A stretch of DNA of 64,000 bases, taken from NCBI GenBank assembly GCA_027627225.1, contig CM051034.1, forward strand, positions 9,736,761 through 9,800,760. Reading direction: 5' to 3'. Of this stretch, positions 48,789 through 60,999 are shown piece after piece; positions within the stretch are counted from its first letter, which is position 1, and the number at the start of each line of letters is the position of its first letter. The position numbers were made by a program, and so were the translations under genes. The stretch comes from Congeria kusceri. Lineage: Eukaryota > Mollusca > Bivalvia > Myida > Dreissenidae. The notes below the pieces were generated by a model. That model was not told the origin of the DNA. It searched no databases and worked only from the letters and a program-made list of their open reading frames with translations.

Positions 48789-51700
48789 ATGACATCTGGT
48801 AAGTGCAAATCTATATTTAACGTTTAAGATTGGGGCATTGCCGACATTTTGTAAAATGTGCGCCGCATTAAAATAAATGAAAAAAAAGCAGCAAAGCTGA
48901 CGTTTTAAGCCTTTTAAACTATCTTAGTCCAGGGCCGTATCCAGAGACGAAAAAGCACCGAGGCAAATATCTATTGTCTAAGTGGTCCGGAATGCTCCCC
49001 CGAATTATTTTTAAAGGGTGCGATTTGGCGTATATTTGGGTGTTTTTTTTCTTCAAAAGGCATGTTTCAACGTTTAAGAACTTCTAGTTATCAATTTATC
49101 ATAGAGGGGATCTTCATAGATCTATTCAAATATTTATAAATTTTCGCATGATCAGTGACGTCATTTAAAGTTAAAAAAATAAATATAATAAACGGGTGCA
49201 TTATACACACATGAAAAAAAAATACAATAATAATGTCACCAAATTGTTTTAAAAGGTGCTTAACATTAAATGATGAACTATTTACTAGTACTTCGCAAAT
49301 TCAACAACGGTTTGAACATCATCAATTCAGAGTTCTTTCTACATGCTGTCAAAATGTAGATATTGAAAGAATAAGACATACAATAACATTTGTTTATATG
49401 TTTTTCCTAAATTACGTTTACAATGTTCATTGTTGTATATGAATAAACACCAAACTACTCAGTATTAGCCACAAAAAACATGTGATAAAGTAACGAACAT
49501 ATTTAAATTGAATATGTTCGTTACCGTATCACATGTTTAATAAAGCAATACACAAATCAAGGAGTCTAGATTTATATATTTTGTAAATAGGGCAAACAAA
49601 GAGCTTGAATTTTAGATTTTCTTCCCTTGGAGGGTGCTTATAATTGCTTCAATTTTGTTAAAGAATGTATCAACCCAGGTCATGATTAAGCCTTAAACGT
49701 AAGACACTGTTAAATATTGATAGAATTACATATCAAGTTGTGCAGATTAAGATGCAAGTTTGTATTAAAGTATGGTTTTACATTGTAGTACCTTAATTGT
49801 TATGTAATAGATCTAGTTATTTAGGAATCGCGCGTGTTGGTCCGTACGTCTGTTCGTACGCAGGTCCATATTTCGTTTCCGCTCCATGCCTGAATGGATG
49901 TTATTATAACTTCACATTATATCTCCCCATAACCAGACGATCTATTGCGTATATAGCTCATGCTTGTTTGTCAATGGTCAAGGTCACAATTCAAGTTAAT
50001 ATGTTAAATATCTGTATTTCGTTTATGCTACATAACTTCTTAATGCCTTCTTACTTATCGTTTTAGAACGATATTCTTTATTTGCAATTACACTGGGTTC
50101 AACGCAGATATCGGAACTAAACCGTTTTGACGACCTATATAGCAAATGTATGTGTCTTTGGCAGAGAATGTCAGTCATTTTACACTTCGAATGTCTTACT
50201 TAAAATCTTTAGCATCGAGAAATATTGCAGCTTTATGGACATGACACGAATGTCTTAACATATATGACATCTAGCTGGTAATGTTTTGAAGGGCCATGCG
50301 TCAGTAACAGTATGGGCGAGTCTGTGCAGAAGTTGAACTACCAGGAAGTGTGCGATCAGCTGGATTCTCTCAACCGTGAGCTAGAGGAAATGAAAGAGTC
50401 CATTCTCAAGACCAGCTGTGAGCTATATATAACATTTTACGTTACAGTTAGTCGTTTATGTGATGTCGTGCTTTATCCAGTCTTGCATCACAATATTAAG
50501 TTGTTTTGATATCGTAAGTATTATTTTGTCCAGCCAATAAAAATAGCAATGCAATTGAATGTCTTTATTTGTTACCATAGACTGTGTAATGCGTTTCAAT
50601 AACATTTTCAGCATCTTTAAATTAAGGTAGATGCGTTAAATATGTTGACCATATTCACTGCTTCGGTAATGTAAATAATTGTCATACGTCGATTGGTTGA
50701 AAAACAATTCCTAAATTTAATATTAAAATCTTACCATTCCGCTGTTGTTGTTATGCCCCACAAAGTGGGAGGCATTAAGCGTTGCACCTGTCCGTCCGTA
50801 GGTCCCAAAATTTTGTGTGCTCAACTCCTCTTCAACTGCTGGGTCGATTCGCTATATATAACATTTTACGTTACAGTTAGTCGTTTATGTGATGTCGTGC
50901 TTTATCCAGTCTTGCATCACAATATTAAGTTGTTTTGATATCGTAAGTATTATTTTGTCCAGCCAATAAAAATAGCAATGCAATTGAATGTCTTTATTTG
51001 TTACCATAGACTGTGTAATGCGTTTCAATAACATTTTCAGCATCTTTAAATTAAGGTAGATGCGTTAAATATGTTGACCATATTCACTGCTTCGGTAATG
51101 TAAATAATTGTCATACGTCGATTGGTTGAAAAACAATTCCTAAATTTAATATTAAAATCTTACCATTCCGCTGTTGTTGTTATGCCCCACAAAGTGGGAG
51201 GCATTAAGCGTTGCACCTGTCCGTCCGTAGGTCCCAAAATTTTGTGTGCTCAACTCCTCTTCAACTGCTGGGTCGATTCGCTCAAACGTTTACAGCTGAA
51301 GAACCTTACTGTGTAGATGATCGTAACGGAAGGAATTTTGGCTGCGACCAATTTTGACAGAATTATGACCCTTTGTTATTTTTTATACTATAGAATTTTG
51401 TGGACTCGACTCCTCTTTAACTGCTGGGCGGATTGCGCTCAAACTTTCACATCTGAAGAACCTTAACGTGTAGGTGATCGTTAAAGAAGGAGTTTTGGCT
51501 GCGACCAATTTTGGCAGAATTATGGCCGTTTCATTTTTTCCCACTAGAATTTATATGAAAATACATTTTTGAAGGCAAAAATTAGTGTTGGCGACACGCC
51601 CTTCGTCTGTGTCCAGATATGCATCGTGGGGGCATCCGTGTCTGTGACACATCTAGTTTTTAGTTGTTGTTGTTTCCAAATATGGAATTAAGTTTGCAAA

Positions 51701-51859
51701 TCTCTAATTATTGCCTAACGTGTTTCAGCTAGGGCACACTTGGTGGAAGTAGAAATGGCGACGCTGTACAACCCGGAGGTGGAGAATGCGCTTCGTAATG
51801 CGCAACAGGAGTGCGGGGTCTGTACACAGGCTGTTGAGGAACTGAAGTCCAGTAACTGA
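48789..51859 (+). CDS. Small coiled-coil protein, 88 residues, 3 exons
   Basis: Exons 48789-48798, 50292-50417 and 51729-51859 join in phase to 88 codons plus stop. Exon 1 carries only MTS and one base; its ATG has A at -3 and is followed by a consensus donor (GGTAAGT). The body is heptad-rich and charged (VCDQLDSLNRELEEMKESI, then VEVEMATLYNPEVENALRNA, ending AVEELKSSN). No signal peptide or membrane segment is seen. It looks like a small helical subunit of a larger complex, but I do not recognise the family. The acceptor at 50291 has a poor pyrimidine tract; an alternative start is the in-frame ATG at 50312. AATAAA at 51931 supports the 3' end. Intron 2 holds an exact 429-bp tandem duplication. 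Confidence 0.72.
50422..51279. repeat. Exact 429-bp tandem duplication
   Basis: 50422-50850 and 50851-51279 appear identical by eye over 429 bp, joined head to tail at GATTC/GCTATATATAAC. The first copy begins 4 bp after the GT of the exon-2 donor of the small coiled-coil gene. Each copy includes the start of the mobile element that continues after 51279. Lack of divergence means a very recent event, or an assembly artefact. Confidence 0.9.
51181..51656. mobile_element. GCCCCACAAAGTGGGAGGCATT element
   Basis: Starts with hairpin-like ATGCCCCACAAAGTGGGAGG and a GTCCGTCC tract. It has two ~170-bp monomers (TTTTGGCTGCGACCAATTTT) and ends GGGGGCATCCGTGTCTGTGA then CACATCTAG. A fuller copy with three monomers is at 62158-62843. 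Non-coding. Confidence 0.65.
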
Positions 51860-51930
51860 CCTGGCAGTCTAACACCGGACCTTTTACTTGAACCCCAGTA
51901 AAAAATTAACCATTATACAACGCAACAGTT

Positions 51931-51936
51931 AATAAA
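51931..51936 (+). terminator. Candidate polyadenylation signal of the small coiled-coil gene
   Basis: AATAAA 72 bp after the stop codon at 51857-51859. Consensus evidence only. Confidence 0.5.
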
Positions 51937-52290
51937 TATTAGAATGGCTGTTTGTGTGTTAATTAAGCCCCCAGACTCATGTTTTCATTTCGCTGTAAAG
52001 GGACGTAACTGATACATGTACACATTGAAACCAGTTGAGCAGTTTGTGAAATTTTGTCTCCCCTTAACCACAAAGGTTTTTTTTCCTTTCTAGCATCGAC
52101 TTGTACCAGAAATAATTTACGCACTCACACTAATAAATCTGCATAATACATTAATGTATATAATTTATTTTTAAAATCATGTATGTATTTTGCATGCAAA
52201 TTGTCCTAGTTAAAATGGTAAGCATGCAATATCTACATGTACGTCGTAATGACGTTTTGAATTTTAACTGACACAACAATGAGTTGCTGA

Positions 52291-52400
52291 ATGTCGGGCA
52301 AGATGGACTAGTATGTCGGGCAAGATGGACTAGTATGTTGGGCAAGATGGACTAGTATGTCAGGCAAGATGGACTAGTATGTCGGGCAAGATGGACTAGT
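52291..52400. repeat. 22-bp minisatellite
   Basis: Five tandem copies of a 22-bp unit containing GGCAAGATGGACTAGTATGT, with single-base variants. Located between the small coiled-coil gene and the ferritin-family gene. Confidence 0.9.
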
Positions 52401-53000
52401 ATGTTGCTGTTGTCACTAACACTTTTATTACCGAATTAATCCTTTATTTCTAGATTACAACTGACATTATCATGTTAGAATTTAATAATATGCTGCTATA
52501 TACAGTTATGATCACACTGGTAAATAGACGGTGAAAATAGTATCTGCATTTTGTGTGGAGCGAAATTTCAATTCACATTGCATACCTATAGATAATGACA
52601 CCGCTTTTCAAGTCATGTAGCCGACAACAGTGGACTCTAGACTGTGACAGTGACTGATATTAGATGATAATTCGATTTTCCACTACGATTATACGCAGGC
52701 CAGTACACACAAAGTATTGTTCCTGACAAAGTACGTTTTTTAATTATTACAAAATCAAGTTTTCCGCAATACATCGTTTAATATGAACGTACGTGTCACT
52801 ACCGTTGCCCCATGTATAAGTAATACTTATAAAAGTGCAGTTGGATATCTAACAGTTTTGTAATAGCTTTATCGCATAGTGAAATCTTTGAATTGAATAA
52901 CATTTGACCAGTGTGCTCCAGATGTGAACCACCCAGAGTTCACGCGTAACCATCGGAAAATACACCGATAAACACCGATGACACAAACCACCCTTCAACT
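52401..53000. other. Intergenic region upstream of the ferritin-family gene
   Basis: No gene or repeat recognised. A CAGTGT word at 52909 was checked as an iron-responsive element, but its flanks do not pair and it lies upstream of the TATA box. Confidence 0.4.
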
Positions 53001-53008
53001 TATAAATA
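53001..53008 (+). promoter_or_regulatory. TATA box of the ferritin-family gene
   Basis: TATAAATA 89 bp upstream of the ATG at 53090. The predicted 5' UTR (about 53030-53089) contains no CAGTGN loop, so translational control by iron-regulatory protein, usual for cytosolic animal ferritins, is not supported. That agrees with a secreted-type ferritin. Confidence 0.55.
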
Positions 53009-53089
53009 TTGCTAGTACAGATAACTTAACCACTACTGGTGTGAAACACGTTAATAATTAACATTGTTGAATAAACCGAAACATAAACC

Positions 53090-56000
53090 ATGGGGCGAGA
53101 ACATTCGGGGAAGTTCTCGCTTGTTGTTCTTATTCTAAGCGTTACCGTGGCAATATTATGGATGCCAGATTTCCCGGGGGTACGTTCGATGAAGACGTCG
53201 GACGTTGAACTAAGCGTTTCCGGTAACAGACGTCGCTTAAAGGAGCGAAAGCCAGACGAAGATGAACGCTTTGGTAATAATACTTATAAATTTCATGTAT
53301 TGTTATTATCATTATTATTATCATTTCTTTTTAATATTGTGTAGCGTGTCGGTTCAGTATAAGTTTAGTAATATACTTTGAGGACACGTACTGTACGACT
53401 AAATTAGAACCGATATGCTCACATAAACCCATATTTGTAGAACGTGTTCCCTTAGATTTCTTTCATTGTTATTTTCGTGTGTTGTGGAAATAAGATCATC
53501 ATGTAACTGATTACCCAAACCCCAAATTAATGAATGTACTTGTGCTTTTATGCACCTATGCAATATTTTTCCCCAGAGGGGGAGCGGCGGGCATATACGG
53601 GACTTTAGACTGAAAGCGGTTCCCGACAGTAGGGAATTTGACACACCGAATGATTCCGGGTCCCGGGAAATAGACTGTTCGGATTTTAGATCCCGGTTAA
53701 TATTGGTTCCGGGCCATTTGATACATAAATTAAGCATCTCCCATTGAGGCGATTTAGACAAAAATGCATGGATCTAGGGTGGGGAATTAAACACCCAAAA
53801 TACAATTAGTCGAATTCCCCTGGGTTTGCCGACAGTTCCCCCATCGGGGGAAATATTGATATGTGCATTAGTACTTTTCATTTTTTGTTCCGCGATTGGG
53901 AGTAGAGATGTGCATATACTGATATGGTTTGTTGCTGGCGCATTTTCTTGGAAATAATTAAGACGTTTGCCAACGATAATGTATCAGTACTAAATTTTCC
54001 AAAGACCATCGTGAATCTTCGTAACAAGTAAAACAAAAAAGAAAGTGAACTAAACTATAACTACCATTGTTACAGTGTACGAACTGTCCCAAAACTACGA
54101 CGAGAGTGTAAACCGCTTCCTGGCAAAGTCCATCATCTCCAGCCATCTGGAGGCCAGCTACCAGTACCTATATATGGTAATGTAACAGTCACACTTAGTC
54201 ACCAGTACCTATATATGGTAATGTAGCAGTCACTCGTACCTATACATGGTAATGTAGCAGTCACATTCAGTCACTAGTACATATACATGGTAATGTAGCA
54301 GTCACACTCAGTCACTAGTACCTATACATGGTAATGTAGCAGTCACACTCAGTCACTAGTACCTATACGTGGAAATGTAGCAGTCACGCTTAGTCACCAG
54401 TACCTATCCATGGTAATGTAGCAGTCACACTTAGTCACCAGTACCTATACACGGTAAAGTAGCAGTCACACTCAGTCACTAGTACCTATACGTGGTAATG
54501 TAGCAGTCACGCTTAGTCACCAGTACCTATACATGGTAATGTAGCAGTCACACTTAGTCTCCAGTACCAACACACGGTAATGTAGCAGTCACACTTAGTC
54601 ACCAATACCTATACGTGGTAATGTAGCAGTCACACTCAGGCACGAGTACCTATACATGGTAATGTAGCAGTCACACTCAGTCACTAGTACCTATACGTGG
54701 TAATGTAGCACTCAAACTCAGTCACCAGTACCTATACATGGTAATGCAGCAGTCACACTCAGTCACTAGTACCTATTCATGGTAATGTAGCAGTCACACT
54801 CAGTCACCAGTACCTATACATGGTAATGCAGTAGTCACACTCAGTCACCAGTACCTATACATGGTAATGTAGCAGTCACACTCAGCCACCAGTACATATA
54901 CATGGTAATGTAGCAGTCACACTTAGTCAACAGTTCCTGTACATGGTAATGTAGGGGTCACACTCAGTCACTAGTACCTATACATTGTAATGTAGCAGTC
55001 ACACTAAGTCACTAGTACCTATACATGGTAATATAGCAGTTACAATCAGTCACCAGTACCTATACATGGTAATGTAGCAGTCACACTCAGTCACCAGTAC
55101 CTGTACATGGTAATGTAGCAGTCACACTCAGTCACCAGTACCTGAACATGGTAATATAGCAGTCACACACAGTCACCAGATTCTATACATGGTAATAGTA
55201 GCAGTCACACTTATTAACAAGTACCTATACATGGTAATGTAGCAGTCACACTCAGTCACCAGTACCTGTACATGTAGCTGTCACATTCAGTCACTAGTAC
55301 CTATACGTGGTAATGTAGCAGTCACACTTAGTCACCAGTACCTATACGTGGTAATGTAGGAGTCACACTCAGTCACCAGTACCTGTACATGTAGCTGTCA
55401 CATTCAGTCACTAGTACCTATACGTGGTAATGTAGCAGTCACACTTAGTCATCAGTACCTATACGTGGTAATGTAGCAGTCACACTTAGTCACCAGTACC
55501 TCTACATGGTAATGTAGCAGTCACACTCAGTCACCAGTACCTGTACATGGCAATGTAGCAGTCAAACTCAGTCACTACTACCTATACATGGTAATGTAGC
55601 AGTCACACTCAGTCACCAGTCACCAGTACCTATATATGGTAATGTAGCAGTCACACTCAGTGACCAGTACCTATACATGGTAATGTAGCAGTCACACTCA
55701 ATCACCAGTACCTATACATGGTATTGTTGCAGTCACATTTAGTCACCAGTACCTATACATGGTAATGTAGCAGTCACACTCAGTCACCAGTACCTGTACA
55801 TGGTAATGTAGCAGTCACACTTAGTCAACAGTTCCTGTACATGGTAATGTAGGGGTCACACTCAGTCACTAGTACCTATACATTGTAATGTAGCAGTCAC
55901 ACTAAGTCACTAGTACCTATACATGGTAATGTAGCAGTCACACTCAGTCACTAGTACCTATACATGGTAATGTAGCAGTCACACTCAGTCACCAGTACCT

Positions 56001-59000
56001 GTACATGTAGCAGTCACATTCAGTCACTAGTACCTATACGTGGTAATGTAGCAGTCACACTTAGTCACTAGTACCTATACGTGGTAATGTAGCAGTCACA
56101 CTTAGTCACCAGTACCTCTACATGGTAATGTAGCAGTCAAACTCAGTCACTAGTACCTATACATGGTAATGTAGCAGTCACACTCAGTCACTAGTACCTA
56201 TACGTGGTAATATAGCAGTCACACTCAGTCACTACTACCTATACGTGCTAATGTAGCAGTCACACATTGTCACTAGTAACTATTCATGGTAATGTAGCGG
56301 TCACACTTTGTCACTGGTACCTATACATGGTAATGTAGCAGTCACACTTACTCACTAGTACCTATACGTGGTAATGTAGCAGTCACACTCAGTCACCAGT
56401 ACCTATACATGGTAATGTAGCAGTCGCACTCAGTCACCAGTACCTATACATGGTATTGTTGCAGTCACACTTAGTCACCAGTACCTATACATGGTAATGT
56501 AGCAGTCACACTCAGTCACCAGTACCTGTACATGATAATGTAGCAGTCACACTTAGTCAACAGTTCCTGTACATGGTAACGTAGGAGTCACACTAAGTCA
56601 CTAGTACCTATACATGGTAATGTAGCAGTCACAATTTGTCATCAGTACCTATACATGGCAATGTAGCAGTTACACTCAGTCACTAGTACCTTTACATGGA
56701 AATGTAGCAGTCACACTCAGTCACCAGTAGCTATACATGGCAATATAGCAGTCAAACTCAGTCACTAGTACCTATACATGGTAATGTAGCAGTCACACTC
56801 AGTCACCAGTACCTTTACATGGTAATGTAGCAGTCACACACAGTCACCAGTACCTATACATGGTAATGTAGCAGTCACACTCAGTCACCAGTACCTATGC
56901 ATGGTATTGTTGCAGTCACACTTAGTCACCAGTACCTATACATGGTAATGTAGCAGTCACACGCAGTCACCAGTACCTGTACATGGTAATGTAGCAGTCA
57001 CACTTAGTCACTAGTACCTATACATGTGTAATGTAGCAGTCACACTTAGTCACCAGTACCTATACATGGTAATGTAGCAGTCACACTCAGTCACCAGTAC
57101 CTATACATGGTAATGTAGCAGTCACACTCAGTCACTAGTTCCTATACATTGTAATGTAGCAGTCACACTAAGTCACTAGTACCTATACATGGTAATGTAG
57201 CAGTTAAAATCAGTCACCAGTACCTATACATGGTAATGTAGCAGTCACACTCAGTCACCAGTACCTGTACATGGTAATGTAGCAGTCACACTCAGTCACC
57301 AGTACCTGAACATGGTAATGTAGCAGTCACACTCAGTTACCAGTCACCAGTACCTTTACATGGTAATGTAGCAGTCACACTAAGTCACCAGTACCTATAC
57401 ATGGTAATGTAGCAGTCACACTTAGTCAACAGTTCCTGTACATGGTAATGTAGGAGGCACACTCAGTCACTAGTACCTATACATTGTAATGTAGCAGTCA
57501 CACTAAGTCACTAGTACCTATACATGGTAATGTAGCAGTTACAATCAGTCACCAGTACCTATACATGGTAATGTAGCAGTCACACTCAGTCACCAGTACC
57601 TGAACATGGTAATGTAGCAGTCACACTGAGTCACTAGTACCTATACATGGTAATAGTAGCATTAAAACTTATTCACAAATACCTATACATGGTAATGTAG
57701 CAGTCACACTTTGTCACTAGTACCTATACATGGTAATGTAGCAGTCACTCTTTGTCACCAGTACCTATACATGGCAATGTAGCAGTCACACTCAGTCACT
57801 AGTACCTTTACATGGTAATGTAGCAGTCACACTCAGTCACCAGTACCTATACATGGCAATGTAGCAGTCAAACTCAGTCACTAGTACCTATACATGGTAA
57901 TGTAGCAGTCACACTCAGTCACCAGTCACCGGTACCTTTACATAGTAATGTAGCAGTCACACTCAGTCACCAGTACCTATACATGGCAATGTAGCAGTCA
58001 CACTCAGTCACCAGTACCTATGCATGATATTGTGGAAGTCACACTTAGTCGCCAGTGCCTATACATGGTAATGTAGCAGTCACACTCAGTCACCAGTACC
58101 TGTACATGGTAATGTAGCAGTCACACTTAGTCAACAGTTCCTGTACATGGTAATGTAGCAGTCACACTCAGTCACTGGTACCTATACATTGTAATGTAGC
58201 AGTCACACTAAGTCACTAGTACCTATACATGGTAATGTAGCAGTTACAATCAGTCACCAGATTCTATACATGGTAATGTAGCAGTCACACTCGGTCACCA
58301 GTACCTGTACATGTAGCAGTCACATTCAGTCACTAGTACCTATACGTGGTAATGTAGCAGTCACACTTAGTCACCAGTACCTATACGTGGTAATGTAGCA
58401 GTCACACTTAGTCACCAGTACCTATAAATGGTAATGTAGCAGTCACACTCAGTCACTAGTACCTATACATGGTAATGTAGCAGTCACACTCAGTCACTAG
58501 TACCTATACGTTGTAACGTAGCAGTCACACTTAGTCACCAGTACTATACATTGTAATGTAGTAGTCACACTTAGTCACCAGTACCTATACACGGTAATGC
58601 AGCAGTCACACTTAGTCACAAGTACCTATACATGGTAATGTAGCAGTCACACGCAGTCACATGGTAATGTAGCGGTCACACTCAGTCACCAGTACCTATA
58701 CATGGTAATGTAGCAGTCACACTCAGTCACCAGTACCTATACATGGTAATATAGCAGTCACACTTAGTCACAAGTACCTACACAGTAGCAATCACACTCG
58801 TTTATCTGCTATACTTGTTTTTGTCCACCACAAGACACAAAAGTGCTTATTTAGGTGACATAAGTTTGCATGGTGTCGTTAGTGTGCAGAACTGAATATA
58901 TTTTTTGACCATAGTGTTTTGTAAAATAACTGCGTCGTTTTTAAAAGGGACAATATTCTTGTTTCATTGTGTCTTCGGGGTATAAATTGTTCAAAGGGAA

Positions 59001-60928
59001 TGCAAATTTGTGTATTTGTTTGATCATCCATTTTGTGATGGTTCATCTATGGTGCTTGTTTTTGGCACCCATACATAACAAGTCAGTTGGGCATACATAT
59101 GAGTCAGTGCGATGTCCATGGAAACAAGTCTATGAGTGTAAGTTCATCTTCGGCACATAATGTATGATGTTAATAGAAACATGTCTGAACGTTTTAATCC
59201 AACTTCTTCAAATAATGACCATGTATTATGTCTATGAAAACATGTCAGTGCGCTTTAGTCCAACTTCTGCACATAATGAGCATGTGTGATGTCAATGTAA
59301 ACATGCCTGTGCGTTTGAATTCAACTTCTTCAAATAATTACCATAATTGTGTGAAGTCAATGGAAACATGTCTGTGCGTTTTAATCCAACTTCTTCATAT
59401 CATTAGCATGTATGATGTCAATGGAAACATGTCTGTGAGTTTCGGTCAATGGTCTTGAAATAATGAGCAAGTGTGATGTCAATAGAATCATACATGCTTT
59501 TGTTTACAGTCGAACTTCTTCGAGCGCAGTGACGTTGCCCTGCCCGGGTTTGCCAAGTTCTTCAAGAAGGCGTCCGACTCCGAGATGGACAACGCCCAGT
59601 TCCTTATGGACTACCTGAACAAACGTGGGGGATTCTACGTATTCGGGGACATTGACGTACGTTGACATTTTATTTCTCACTTTCTATAACTTTTAATTTG
59701 TTTCAATGCTGGTTATATTCCAGTAAGGGAAAGTTTGGAAATTTGTTATTTTGCAATTTGTTGATATTATTTAGCTTAGTTTTAGATGAACACGGAGTGA
59801 ATATAAAAAGTGTATGCTTTCACTTAAGGTGAATGTAACTGCAATTGAAATAACATTATTGACTCTTTCAATCTAAAAGTCAGAAACAGTCCTTGAAGCC
59901 TAAAACCGCATGTTAATCATTATCACTCAAACGCTTTCTTAAAAGTAATGTGGCACATATATGCTTCTCAGTGTTCGTACAGATCTGCAAAAGTCATGGC
60001 AAATGGGCTTTGTCTGGAAAAATCATGGAATCTTGAAAATTTTGATTTTATCATGGAAAAGTCATGGAATTTTCTAAAATTGTCATGGAAAAGTATTCGT
60101 GTATATGACTGTACGTGCATAAAAATGATCAAATCTATTGAAATATAATCAAACAAAAAATCAAGATCAAGATCGTAATGTTGGATAGACATGTATAGTG
60201 CAGCACTACAAGCAATTCTATGCTATTCTAGAGGGTGTGAATCAGCCTAGATAAACAATTTTATTATGTCAATCAAATAAAATGTGGATATCCGTGTACT
60301 ATTTTGACTTCTGTATGTACGGATTGTTTCATGGAAAACTGAGCTTTATCATCGAAAAATCATGGAATTAAGGTTTCAGTAGTTTGTGTGAAGCTAGAAT
60401 GATTCTTTCCTAGGCCAACAGTCATAACGTTACGAATTACGAATTCTTGATATTTGCAAAAGCAACATGTAAACCATTACTTCATTTTTGTAGATTCACT
60501 TCAACTTCCCCATACCAGCGAAAGTATCTATGCGGACAGCTTTAAAAAAAATAGTCCAAACATTGTTGTAATCAGTTGCATAATCAAATAAAAGGAAGAT
60601 GTTTCGGAATAGTTCAGTAAACTTCGAATTTTGTTATCATTATTTTAAAGTCAACATAACAAGTCGATTCGCTTCTCTGATCTTAATTTATAGGCAGAAT
60701 CACAAATAAAATATGGTGCCTATATTTAACGCGTTCTCTGTGAATCGTTTCTTTGCCGCACGGCATCTCTTAGAGTTCCCGATCTTGCAGGGTCCCTCCG
60801 TGTTCACGTTCGTGGAGAAGGAGGACTTGGCCATGGAGTCCCTCATTAAGGCGCTGCTGCTGGAGACTCGAACCTTCCACCGCCTCACCAAGATACACGA
60901 GCGAGCCGAGCGCAAGGGAGATGCACAT
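53090..60928 (+). CDS. Secreted-type ferritin-family protein, 3' end beyond window
   Basis: Exons 53090-53273, 54076-54176, 59510-59656 and 60791-60928 are GT/AG and in phase, giving 190 residues; the last exon (ferritin helix E and part of D) must lie past 64000. Residues ~9-25 ([17 protein letters not shown]) are a signal peptide or anchor, followed by a basic linker with RRRLKERK. The ferritin fold begins near residue 68: [40 protein letters not shown] and NKRGG match helices A-B. Exon 4 covers helices C to early D, with a loop about four residues longer than human H chain. Of the ferroxidase ligands (human H numbering), Y34, E62 and E107 are kept, but E27 is His85, E61 is Ser119 and H65 is Asn123. 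A normal ferroxidase centre is therefore unlikely. Intron 2 is almost entirely a minisatellite. Family identity is secure; function (iron storage, delivery or immune) is not. Confidence 0.88.
54160..58795 (+). repeat. 4.6-kb ~41-bp minisatellite derived from an exon/5' splice-site junction
   Basis: More than 100 tandem copies of a ~41-bp unit, typically CCAGTACCTATACATG then GTAATGTAGCAGTCACAC then a TCAGTCA-type spacer. The true exon-2 end of the ferritin-family gene (CCAGTACCTATATATG, exon ends at 54176) and its donor (GTAATG) are the first unit. So the array was seeded by duplicating the last bases of the exon together with the splice donor. Variants (CACTAGTACC, CAACAGTTCCTGTAC, CATTGTAATG) recur in the same order at intervals of about 0.7-0.9 kb (near 54928, 55827, 56558, 57427, 58130), showing higher-order amplification. 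Copy number may be collapsed or variable. Confidence 0.95.
59105..59485. repeat. ~62-bp minisatellite
   Basis: About six diverged copies of a ~62-bp unit with GATGTCAATGGAAACATGTC, then TGTGCGTTTTAATCCAACTT, then a CTTCAAATAATGA-like stretch. It directly precedes the acceptor of the ferritin exon at 59510, so intron 2 is tandem repeat almost from end to end. Confidence 0.85.
59985..60400. repeat. TCATGGAAAA-rich repeat
   Basis: Repeated short words AAAAGTCATGGAATTT and AAAAATCATGGAAT over two clusters (59990-60095 and 60330-60375), in ferritin intron 3. Probably two parts of one dispersed repeat. No coding potential. Confidence 0.45.
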
Positions 60929-60999
60929 GTGAGTTACAAACACGTGTATAAATCTGCGATCAATCAATTAAGGACAGGGCTTTTTTGGCCAACTTTATA

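Noticed and set aside
50693..51316. Two near-identical open frames starting MVEKQFLNLILKSY
   Set aside because: They are copies made by the 429-bp tandem duplication of intron sequence and include mobile-element DNA.
52900..52925. Iron-responsive element (CAGTGT loop) for the ferritin-family gene
   Set aside because: The flanking five bases do not pair, no bulged C is placed correctly, and the site is upstream of the TATA box.
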